A stretch of 11,565 bases of DNA from NAK82 sp036172345 (GTDB lineage: Bacteria > Chloroflexota > Anaerolineae > 4572-78 > NAK82), in assembly GCA_036172345.1 (NCBI GenBank), contig JASFBB010000092.1, forward strand, positions 1 through 11,565, given 5' to 3'. The notes below the pieces were generated by a model. That model made no database searches, was not told the origin of the DNA, and saw only the letters and a list, made by a program, of their open reading frames with translations. Positions 1 through 11,565 of the stretch are shown in pieces. The position numbers and the translations under genes are program-made. Positions within the stretch are counted from its first letter, which is position 1. Each line of letters opens with the position of its first letter.

Positions 1-3000
1 TAGCGGCCAAATAGGCGACGGCATCATTGGTCACCTTGTCGGCCACGGTTTCTGGCATTTCACCCTGTCCGATGTCCACCGGACGTGCTGCGCCGATATT
101 GGTACCCGGAGCCATCGCAGCTACATGCGCCGCGGCTGTGATGAACACACCGGCTGAGGCCGCCCGTGCGCCGGAGGGTGCTACGTAGACCGCCACAGGC
201 ACCTTGGCGTTCATAATAGTTTGCACGATGGTGCGCATAGCGGTATCCAATCCACCCGGTGTATCCAGCTGGATGATCACTAATCGGGCACCCTCTTCAG
301 TGGCCACTTGCACTCCTTGTTCCACATAGCCGGCCACAACCGGATCGATCACTCCGGTGACTTTGAGCAGCACCACAGCGTCCGAGACACTTGGCTGCGC
401 TATGCCAGGGGTGGTGGTGATGAAGAACGTTAAAATCAGCCAGAGCAATACAGCTGCTGCTCGTTTCCCCCTCTTATTCTTTTTACTTGACCAGGTATAC
501 GATATCCTCATCGCCTCTCATTTATCCTTCGTTCCGATATCATCCGCGGACAATGTTAACCGTGTCTTACGGACTTGCCATATAATTCTCACTCTTGTTA
601 CCTCATAATAGCATGAAGAGAGCACGGAGCAAAGAACATTGCTACCGCCTCGAGTCCAAAGATCTGAAAGGGTTGTAAGATTGACAAAGAGTCAATATTC
701 CGATATAGTAATTGAGTATATGTCGGATTTTTATCCCTATAGGATTGAGCGTGCTTTCTTCGCCAGGATTTTGAATTCATTCCAGCGCGTCAGATCATAT
801 CCCAGAAAGGAGGTGAGGTCCGACGAGTCAATTCTGCTCTCTTCTCTACCACACCCCGTTTACAGCGGCCCATTCTATTTTGATATTAGGAGGAGAGGTA
901 TGCGCAGGCACTTTTTCATCCTAGCTGCTTTGCTGGTGGTGTTCTCTATGTTTATGGCTCAATGCGCGCCGGCAACGCCCACGCCGACCGAGGCACCCAA
1001 GGCGACAGAGGCTGCCACGCCGACTGAGGCACCCAAGGCGACAGAAGCCCCTACAGAGACACCAAAGCCGACAGAGGCTGCCACACCAACTGAGGCACCC
1101 GAAGCAACGGAAGCTCCCACGGAGGCACTTGAAGTCACCGAGGCAGCTAAACCGGCGGAAGGTAAGCTGAAAATCGGGTTGGTAACAGATGTGGGCAAGG
1201 TGAACGATGGTACGTTCAACCAGTATGCCTATGAGGGCTTTATGAAGGCGGCCAAAGAGTTTGGGTTGGAGAGCGCCTTCATCGAGACCCAGCAACCAAC
1301 TGATTATGAGAAGAATGTGAAACAGTTTATTGACGAAGGTTACGGGATGATCGTGACCGTCGGCTTTATGATGGGGGAGACCACCAAGAAAATGGCAGAG
1401 GCACATCCCGATGTGAAGTTTGCCATCGTGGACTATGCCTACGATCCGGTCATTCCCAATGTGCAAGGCTTGGTGTTCCGCGAGGATCAGTCTGGTTTCT
1501 TGGCTGGTGCGCTGGCGGGACAGATGACCAAGAGCAAGGTAGTAGGAATCGTGGCCGGTATGGAAATCCCGGCGGTCAAGAAGTTCCGCAATGGCTATGA
1601 GAACGGTGTAGCCTATGTGTGTCCAGATTGCAAGGTGATCGGCGTCTATATTGACAGCTTCACTGATCCAGCTCGAGGCAAGGCAGCGGCGGAAAGCCAA
1701 ATCGCTGAGGGAGCAGATGTAATCTTCGGCGCCGGAGGCCCAACCGGCTCGGGTGCTATTTTGGGTGCAGCCCAGCAGGGTATTTGGGTGATCGGCGTCG
1801 ACCAGGATGAATACTTTACCACGTTCAAGGGTGGCAAGGAGAAAGGTGCCGACAAGCTGCTGAGCAGCGCGGGTAAACGTGTTGACGTGGCTGTATACAA
1901 TGCCGTCAAGGCCGCCGCGACGGGCACGTTCAAAGGTGGCACCATGGTATTCGATGCTGCGTCGAACGGCATCGGTTTGACCCCCTTCCACGATGCGGAG
2001 AAAGCCATCCCGGATGAGGCGAAGGCCAAGCTGGATGAGATTTTCAAGCTGATGGCCGAAGGGAAGCTCGACACAGGGGTCGATCCTGCCACGGGTGACA
2101 AGGTGGGTCCAGCCAAGGTTGTCGGCTCCGAGGCAGCTTCTGCTGCGGAGGCCCCTTCGGCGGCTGCTGGGGAGGGCACCTGGCTGCGCGTGAGCTACGC
2201 ATGGCCATGCTACATTGACCCAGCCGTCGGCTCCGACTTTGCCAGCTCAACTGCTTTGGCCAACCTCTATGACACGCTGGTCTTCCCCAATGCAGAAGGT
2301 GGGGTCGATCCCTGGGTGGCCGAGAAGTGGGAAACCTCTTCGGATGGCAAGGTTTGGACGTTCACCATCAAGAAGGGGATCAAATTCCATGATGGCACCG
2401 AGATGAAGGCCAGCGATGTGGCGTACAGCATGAATCGCATGCTTAAGATCGGTGAGGGATATGCCTATCTGTTCACCGACATCGTTGAAAGTGCTGTAGC
2501 GAAGGACGACTACACAGTTGCGTTCACCCTCAAGCAGCCCACAGGCCTTTTCCTGCCCAGCTTGGCACGCCTATACATCCTGAATGAGAAGCTGGTACGT
2601 GCCAACACCAAAAAAGAAGGCCCGTACGGAGAAGAGGGTGACTATGGCAAGGACTATCTCCTGACGCACGACGCTGGCTCCGGTTCCTACAAGGTCAAGG
2701 AATTTCCGCTCCAGGAATACTTGCTGATGGAGAAAAACAAGGATTGGTGGGGCACTTTTGTTCCCAATGCGCCGGACTATTACAAGATGATTGGCACTAC
2801 CGAGGCCTCCACCATCCGCACGATGATGTCCAATAAGGAACTGGAGATCACCGACCAGTGGCAAACTCTCGAATCGTTCAAGGCCTTGGATGAGCTGCCC
2901 GGCGTGGACGTCGCTGCTTACCCGAATATGACCAGCTTCTACTTCATGATAAACAACCGCCTGGCACCGACGGATGATGTCCATTGCCGCCGCGCTATGG

Positions 3001-6000
3001 CGTATGCCTTCGACTATGAGGCGGCTGTGCAGCTAGAATGGCCGGGCACTAAGCCTATGGTGGGACCGGTTAACGCTGCGCTGGGTGGTCACAATCCTAA
3101 CGTCACAGTGTATAAGCGCGATCTGGACAAGGCAAAGGCAGAGCTGGAACAATGCAAGTATAAGGGCGAGCTGGATAAATACCCAGTGCAGTTCGTCTGG
3201 ATCTCGGAGGTGCCGGACGAGGAGAAGTTTGCCCTTTTGTTCCAGGCCAATATGGCAGAGATTGGCATCCCAGTGGAAATTGTTTCCTCGCCCTGGCTCT
3301 CTGTGGTGGAGAATACCTCCAAGCAGGAGACCAGCCCTCACATTGTCAGTATCTATGTCTCCGCCGATCTGCCTGAGGCCGGCCCGATGCTGAAGCAGCG
3401 CTACCACTCCAGCTCGGCCGCGACGTGGTCGCAGAACGAATGGCTGCTCGACAAGGATCTAGACGCCGAGATCGAGGATGCACTGAGCACATTGGATCAA
3501 GCAGAGCGCTTCAAGAAGTATCAGGTCATCCAGGCTAAGCTGGCAGATCTATCGCCGTCCATCTTTGTGTACGACCAGCTGGAAAAGCATGCCTACCAGG
3601 ACTATGTAGACTGGCCGGCTGCTAAGGGCGATGTCATCCCAATGATGGGATACGATCTGCTGGCCTTTAAGATCGGCGTCAAAAGGTGAGGTAACTTTCT
3701 GATCCTCGACCTGGTCCCCGAGGAAAATGGCCCTCGGGGACCAAGTCCACGTTGTGCAAAGAGTTAGCGATGAAACTGGTTACGTTTATCCTCAAGCGCG
3801 CGTTACATTCTATTTTTGTTTTGCTCGGCCTTTCTGTCGTGATTTTTGGCATTTCGCGCGTTCTCCCCGGCGATCCAGCGCGTATGGCCGTGGGGGCCAG
3901 GGCGCCGCAATGGGTCGTCGACAATTTGCGTGCCCAGATGCATCTCGATGAGCCGTTATATGTACAGTACGGTTATTGGTTGGTTGATGCCCTGCAGGGC
4001 AAGTTTGGTATTTCCCTAGTGACACGTCGTGAAGTAGCTGAGGATATCAAGGAGTTCTTCCCTGCTACCTTAGAGCTAGCATTGTTCGCCGGAATCTTGA
4101 TGGGCGGGTTTGGCATCCTGCTGGGCACCATTTCAGCGCGACACAAGGACAAATGGATCGATAACGTCGTGCGCGTCCTTTCCTATCTGGGTGTGGTGAC
4201 CCCGGCATTTGTGTTTGCCATCATCTTTATGCTTGTCTTCGGCTATTGGCTGAAGTGGTTGCCCACTATTGGCCGTCTGAGTGAAGGATTGTCTCGCCCA
4301 CCAGTGATCACCGGTTTGATGACGGTCGATGCATTGTTGGCCGGCGATCCCGTTGTCTTTTGGGATGCGCTGAAACACCTTGTGCTTCCGGCGATTGCTC
4401 TGGCGATGGGCGGTTTGGCGCAAGAAGCGCGTATCACACGGGCGACGATGTCGGATAACCTCACTAAGGATTACATTGCCGCAGAACGAGCGTTGGGCAT
4501 CCCAGAACGGGTTATTATGGGAAAATATCTGCTCAAGCCCTCGCTCATTCCGACAGTGTCCATCCTAGGCTTGGACTTCGCGGGCACGTTAAGCAGTGCT
4601 TTTCTCGTAGAGCTGATCTTCAACTGGCCGGGCATATCGCGTTACGGCATCAACGCGATGTTGCGCAAGGATTTGAATGCCATCGCTGCTGTGATTCTGG
4701 TCTTGGGGGTTGTCTTTATTGTGGTCAACATCGTAGTGGACATTGTGGTTGCGCATCTCGATCCGCGCATTCGCCTGAGTGCTGAAAGGAGCGAGTAACG
4801 TGACCGAGGCAGCAAAAAGCTGGACATCTGGACTGCAAGGCGAGGTAGGACGCGTTGCCTCGATAGATTGGCAAGAACTGCAACGGCGCAGCCGACGTGA
4901 AAACATTGGTCGTGCTTGGTATAAATTCTCGCGCAACCCGTTGTCGGTGGCGGGGCTGGCTATTGTGTTGACAATCGTGCTCCTAGCTGTCTTTGCTCCC
5001 TATGTGACACCGTATCCTCATCATGCCGGGCCCTTCACCGATTTCGCCAACGCCAAACTGCCCCCTAATCCTCGTTACCTTTTCGGCACCGACACGATCG
5101 GACGTGACATCTTTACGCGTGTGATCTTCGGTTTCCAAGATGCTCTGCTGATGGGTATCGTCGTGTTAGCACTGGTTGTGCCGCCAGGGGTTCTCTTGGG
5201 TCTGATAGCCGGCTACAGTCAGGGTACATGGTTGGACACCGTGATTATGCGCATCACAGATATCTTTTTGGCGGTGCCGCCGCTCATCCTCGCACTGGCC
5301 ATCGCATCGGTGCTCAAGCCCAATTTGATGAATTCGATGATGGCAGTGTCCTTGATGTGGTGGCCCTGGTACACGCGGCTGGTTTATGGGCTTACCAGCC
5401 AGCTGCGCAATGAATATTTCGTCAAATCGGCGGAGACACTTGGAGCAAGTAGGGCGCACATCCTCTTCCGTGAGATTCTACCCAATTGTGTTTCACCTAT
5501 TTTCACCAAGATGAGCTTGGATATGGGTTGGGTTATTCTGATCGGCTCCTCACTCAGCTTCGTCGGTTTGGGAGTACAGCCACCCAAGCCGGGATTAGGC
5601 ACTATGGTGGCCGACGGTGCGCGCTATTTGCCTGACCAATGGTGGATTCCGGTCTTCCCCGCTTTGGGTATCGTTGTGATCGTGCTGGGCTTTAACCTTC
5701 TGGGTGACGGTCTACGCGACTTACTGGCCGCAGAAGAGGTCTAATTGCCAGATGGATATGGATACCCCTCCCTTGCTCGAAGTTCGTGATCTGCGTGTCC
5801 ATTTCAAGGTGTTTGGCGGCCATCTTAAAGTCATAGATGGTGTCAACATGGTTGTGCGCGCCGGTGAAAAAGTGAGCTTGGTGGGCGAATCAGGCTGTGG
5901 CAAGACCACCACAATGAAAGCTATCTTGCGCATATTGCCTGAGCCACCAGCCAAGGTCGCAGGAGGGCAGGTGCTCTTTCATGGGAAGGACGTATTAAAG

Positions 6001-9000
6001 ATGCGTCCTGATGAGCTGCGTCAGCTTCGCGGACGTGGCATCTCGATGATCTTCCAGGATCCTACTGCGGCCTTGAACCCCGTGTTTACAGTTGGGCAAC
6101 AGCTGGGCGATGTGATCCGATATTCGTATGGCGATGGCAGGTTGGATGCCCGACAGATCCAGTCAAAGGCACTCCAAGCTCTTAAGGAGGTAGCCCTGGC
6201 AGATCCCGAGAGGCTTTTGCACAGCTATCCTGTTCAGCTAAGTGGTGGTATGCGACAGCGAGTTTGCATTGCAATGGCGCTGGCCACCCAACCGGAGCTA
6301 TTGATCGCAGACGAACCGGGCACTTCTTTGGATGTCACCATTCAGGATCAGATCCTGCGATTGCTGCACAATCTAGTGGTAGAGCGTAATACCTCTGTTA
6401 TTCTTATCACCCACACGCTAGGGGTAGTGCGTGAGGTGACGGATCGTGTATATGTGATGTACGCTGGCAGCATCGTCGAGTCAGCGCCTACTAAAGCTTT
6501 ATTCGCAAATCCTATGTTCCCTTATACACGTGGGTTGATGCAATCGGTGCCACGTCTCTCGGGCGGTGGAGTGGCCGAAGGGATTCCCGGTCGTATCCCT
6601 AATTACCTCAACCCCCCCGGGGGCTGTCGCTTTCATCCGCGCTGTCCGTATGTTATGGAAATTTGCCGACGAGAGAAACCACCCGTGTTCACGGTGGGTG
6701 AGGAGCACCACGTTGCCTGCTATCTTTACGCATGCTGACACACCAGAGGCTGTACGGCAGATGACCCCTATTCTCGAATACAGGGAGCTCAAAAAGTACT
6801 TCATCGTTGGATATCGTGGGTTACTGAAGCGCGAACCGATCACCGTTAAGGCGGTGGATGGGGTGTCGTTTGCGATCCACAAGGGTGAGATATTTGGCTT
6901 GGTGGGCGAATCCGGATCGGGCAAGAGCACGGTGGCATACACAACCATCGGAATGTATCGGCCTACCTCAGGGGTGATCGAATTCCAGGGCGAGAGCTTA
7001 TTCACCAAAGAGGGCAAACGTCCTCGACATATAAAGAAGGAGATTCAGATTGTCTTCCAAGATCCAGGATCATCCCTGAATCCGCGTCGCAGTGTGAAGG
7101 AGATATTGGAATTGCCGCTCAGCATCCATCAACCGACCAAAAAGCACATCGGGCGTATTGCTGAGCTATTGGAGATGGTCGAGCTGCCAGTCGATTATAT
7201 GTACAAGTATCCCCATGCACTTAGCGGAGGTGAGAAGCAGATCGTGGCCATTGCTCGGGCGTTGGCAGCCGAACCCTCTTTTATCATCCTTGATGAGCCG
7301 ACTTCCGCCCTGGATGTGTCTATTCAGGGGAAGATTATCAATTTACTATTACGCCTGCGAGAGGAGTTCCATCTCTCCTATCTGTTTATCACCCACGATT
7401 TGAGCTTGATGCGCAATGTTGCGTCGCGGGTCGCAATTATGTACCTGGGCAAAATCTGTGAAGTGGCGGAGGCAAGCGAGTTTTTCCGAAACCCCAGGCA
7501 TCCTTATACCCAGATGTTGTTGTCCTCCATCCCAGTGGTCTCTGAAGAGGAAGAAGCGCTCAAGCCCAAACGTGTACAGTCGCGCGGTGAAATACCCAGC
7601 CCGGTTAACATCCCCAGCGGATGTAGCTTCCATTTGCGTTGTCCGTACAAGATGGATATCTGCCCCATGGTCGACCCGCAAATGACAGACGCGGGAGGTG
7701 AACATTTCGTGCGTTGTCACTTGTATCCAAATCACTCAGGCAACCATCTTGAGAAACAGGATATAACTTGACATAATATATTGATAACGAGGAGGCACCC
7801 TACTATGAGAGTAGCTACCGACATTGGTGGCACCTTCACTGACCTAGTGTATCTCGACGAACAAACCGGTCAGATCGGCGTAGCGAAGGCGTCCACGACA
7901 CCAGCTAATTTTGCTCAGGGGGTGATCGACACCTTACGCAAGTCCGCTATCAAAGTGCCAGAAACTTCCTTCTTCGTGCATGGTTCTACTGTGATCATCA
8001 ACGCATTGACGGAGCGCAAGGGTGCTAAGACGGCGTTGATCACTACACGAGGGTTTCGCGATGTCTTGGAAATCACCCGTGCCAACCGCCCTGACTTGTA
8101 CAATATGTACTATACCAAGCCCAAGCCGTTTGTGCCGCGCTATCTGCGCTTAGAAGTGCGGGAACGGATGAACTGCAAGGGGGAAGTACTAGAACCTTTA
8201 CACGAGGAGGATGTACGTCGGGCTGCTGAGTTTTGCCGCAAGGAAAAGGTGGAGGCGATTGCCGTTTGCTTCTTGCATTCATACGCCAACCCCGCCCATG
8301 AAATTCGCTGTGGCGAGATTCTGCGGGAGATGGTGCCCGAGATCCCGGTGACTCTTTCGCATGAGATCACCCAAGAATGGCGCGAGTACGAACGTACGAA
8401 CACAGCGGTGCTCAACAGCTATGTGATGCCCGTTGCCAAGTTCTATCTGACCAATCTGGAGAAGAACTTGGCTGAGCTAGGGATGGGTAAAGTTTATCAT
8501 ATTATGCAGTCCAATGGTGGCACCGCCACCTTTGAGATGGGGAAACGTGTGCCGATCAACACAGTCGAGTCGGGTCCGGTGGCGGGTGTGATCGGCGCCG
8601 CGATGATAGGCAACCTGATTGGCGAGCGCAACGTGATCTCCCTTGATGTGGGAGGTACGACAGCTAAGACGTCTCTGGTTGAGAATGGCACGCCACGCAT
8701 CACCACGGAATACAGGATTGAGTGGCGTCGCGACTATGCCGGTTATCCCATCTTGGCGCCTACGGTCGACATCGTGGAGATCGGCGCCGGGGGTGGTTCC
8801 ATTGCATGGGTGGACAATGCCGGCGCTCTCAAGGTGGGACCGGTGAGTGCGGGTGCCGATCCGGGACCAGCATGTTATGGTCGTGGTGGTGACAAACCCA
8901 CTGTGACGGACGCTAATGTCCTGGCAGGTCGCATCAATCCAGACTACTTCCTGGGGGGCGAAATAAAACTCAATGTGGGAAATGCGCAGCGCGCGATGAA

Positions 9001-11565
9001 ACCCATTGCTGACCACTTCAAAGTCAGTGTGGAGGAAGCAGCTATGGGCGTGATCCGTCTAGCCGATGCCAATATGATCAATGCGTTGAAGCTGGTATCG
9101 GTGCGGCGCGGTTACGACCCACGCGACTTCGTGTTGATTGCTTTCGGCGGTGGAGGAGCTATGCATGCTGGCGCTCTGGCGCGTGAGCTGCGTGTCAAGG
9201 AGGTGCTCATCCCCAACGAGCCTGCCGTCTTTTCCGCCTGGGGAATGTTGATGACCGACTTGCGCTGTGATCTCATTCGCACCAGCATCCGGCGTGCCGA
9301 CCAGATTTCTGCTGCGGCACTTACAGAGGTTTATTGCGAGATGGAAGCGGCCGCTCGACAAAACTTGCTGGATCAACATATATCAGACGAACGGATGATG
9401 TTCCAGCGTTTTGCTGATATGCGTTATCTGGGCCAGGAGCACACGGTCAAGGTGCCCATCCCTGGGGGGATTATCACAGAAGACATGATGCCAGAGATTT
9501 GTGAACGTTTCCACCAGTTACATGAGCACGCCTACACATTCCGCCTGGATACCCTGATTGAATTTGTCAACTACCATGTGACTGGCTTTGGTGTCGTGGA
9601 AAAGCCCCAACTGAAAAAGCTGGACGGGACGCAGAGTAGCTTGGAGACAGCGCGCAAGGGAACGCGGCGTGTCAACTTTGATGAGCTGGGTTATCACGAA
9701 GCGCCCATCTACGAGCGTAGCCTTCTACCCGTAGGAGAGCCTATCGCCGGTCCCCTGGTCATCGAAGAACCGGCATCTACGACGGTGGTCTTCCCAGACC
9801 AGACAGTGTATCGTGATGAGTACGGCTTCCTGCGCATTTGCACCATATATGCCTGACATCCGCTTTGGCTGAAGGAGGATATTTCAATATGGCACGCGAC
9901 AGAAATGGGGTCGATCCCTTCACCCTTGAGATCATAAGTGAGAGCTTGCGCGCGATCGGTGACGAGATGTTCGTCACAATGCAACGCACCAGCATGAGTG
10001 TGATCATCTACGAGACGCTTGACTATGCGACCGGTTTAACCGATGCCCAGGGGCGTCTCATCACGCAGGGTAATGGGGTTACTCTTTTCCTGGGCACGCT
10101 CGATTACGGAGTGCGCAGTGTGCTGGAGAAGTTCGGCTACGACGGGTTGAAACCAGGCGACATCGTGATCACCAATGACCCTTACGGCGGTGGAGGCACC
10201 CATCTTTCCGACGTCTCGTTAATTATGCCTATCTTCTATGATGGGAAGATTGTCGCATTTGCAGCCAACAAGGGACACTGGACAGAAGTTGGTGGAATGG
10301 CGGCAGGCAGCTGGACCACCGACTCCACAGAGATCTACCAGGAGGGATTGCAGTTCCCTGTCATCAAGATCTTTGAAGAGGGGAAGATCAACCAGGGCTT
10401 GGTGGACTTGATCCGAGCGAATGTGCGCACGCCGGATATGAGCATCGGCGATATGATGGCTCAGGCAGCATCCCTACGCATCGCCGAGCGGCGTTTCCGC
10501 GATCTGTGTGATAAGTATGGCGTCGAGACCGTTATGGCGGGCATTGAGAAGCTGATGAACGACAGCGAAACGCTGATCCGGCAAGAGCTGCACAAGATTC
10601 CGCCGGGTGTCTATGAGGTGGAGGATTACATTGATGACGACGGAATCTCAGAGGGACCTTTCAAGGTCCAGGTAAAGGTCACCGTTACCTCTGACAAGCT
10701 CATCTGCGATTACACTGGTAGCCATCCCCAGGTGCTGGGGCCGGTGAATGCAGGCTGGACGGCGCTTGTGGCAGCTGCGCGGGCAATCTTCCTTGCCTTG
10801 ACCGATCCATCTATCCCCACCAACGATGGCTGTTTCCGCCCGCTGGAGATCATCTGCCCGCCACGCACCATTTTCACTGCGGAACGACCTGCTGCCGTAT
10901 CGACCTATTGGGAGACAATGTTGTACGCCGCTGACCTGATTTGGAAAGCGATGGCGCCTGTGCTGCCCCATCGGCTGCCGGCCGGCCATTTCCTCAGCGT
11001 GTGTGCTCCCATTATTGCCGGATTGCATCCCGATACGGATTCGCTGTTCATTTTGGTGGAGCCGAGCGCGGGCGGCTGGGGCGCTGGTGCGACCAAAGAC
11101 GGCGAAAATGGCATGTTCTGTGTGGGTGACGGGGAAACCTACAACGTGCCCGTGGAGGTATGTGAGCAGCGTTACGGGGTGTTGGTCGAGCAATATGCCT
11201 ACGACATTACCGAAGGCGGTGCGGGCAAGTTCCGGGGCGGGCGTGGTATGGTACGCGATTATCGCGTCCTGGCTGATAGCGCACAACATACCGGCACCTT
11301 CGGACGCTTCAAATTCCTGCCGTGGGGCATGGCAGGCGGGAGTCCTGGCTCTCGCAACTATATGAAAATCATTTGGGCGGATGGGCGTGAACCGCTGGTC
11401 GTGGGCAAGATCGCGCGGCTGCCGGTGAAGAAAGGGGATATCGTGCGTCTCGTGACCGGTACAGGGGGTGGTTACGGCGATCCTTATGAACGACCTGTTG
11501 AAAAGGTGGTCGAAGATGTGCGGGACGGCTATATCACCCCCGAAATGGCGCGTGACCAATATGGC

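Overview
The window looks like part of a Chloroflexota genome, probably of the Anaerolineae/Caldilineae type. This is inferred from one trait: a lipoprotein whose lipidated Cys is followed by a long Thr/Pro/Glu/Ala linker, which is common in solute-binding proteins of that phylum. No rRNA, tRNA or marker gene is present to confirm it. Coding density is high and there are no insertion sequences, CRISPR arrays or tRNAs.

Layout: (1) 1-511, minus strand: the N-terminal part of an NfeD/ClpP-class membrane serine protease, cut by the window edge. (2) 512-899: a divergent intergenic region. It holds a near-consensus sigma70 promoter facing right (TTGACA-N17-TATAGT), a 6-bp-arm inverted repeat over its -35 box, a leader of about 180 nt, and an orphan 13-nt Shine-Dalgarno sequence. 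(3) 900-3689: a 929-residue lipoprotein that joins two complete solute receptors, a BMP/PnrA-type nucleoside-family domain and a family-5 (DppA/OppA-type) domain. (4) 3712-3743: a perfect 12-bp hairpin without a U-tract. (5) 3770-7771: a full Dpp/Opp-type ABC importer, dppB-dppC-dppD-dppF, tightly packed. (6) 7749-7777: a probable internal promoter. (7) 7805-9856 hyuA and 9889-11565 hyuB: an ATP-dependent hydantoinase/oxoprolinase/acetone-carboxylase-family enzyme pair; hyuB runs off the right edge close to its expected end.

How the parts may work together: the plus-strand genes read as one uptake-and-catabolism operon. The lipid-anchored double receptor would capture ligand outside the membrane, DppBC with the DppD/DppF ATPases would import it, and HyuA/HyuB would open or activate a cyclic amide, ureide or related carbonyl compound in the cytosol. 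The substrate cannot be read from the sequence. Candidates are hydantoins, purine-derived cyclic ureides, N-methylhydantoin, 5-oxoproline or oxoprolyl peptides.

The most unusual element is the receptor fusion. BMP proteins normally serve a different permease family (NupQ/BmpC-type), yet here the BMP domain is tethered to the receptor of a Dpp-type permease.
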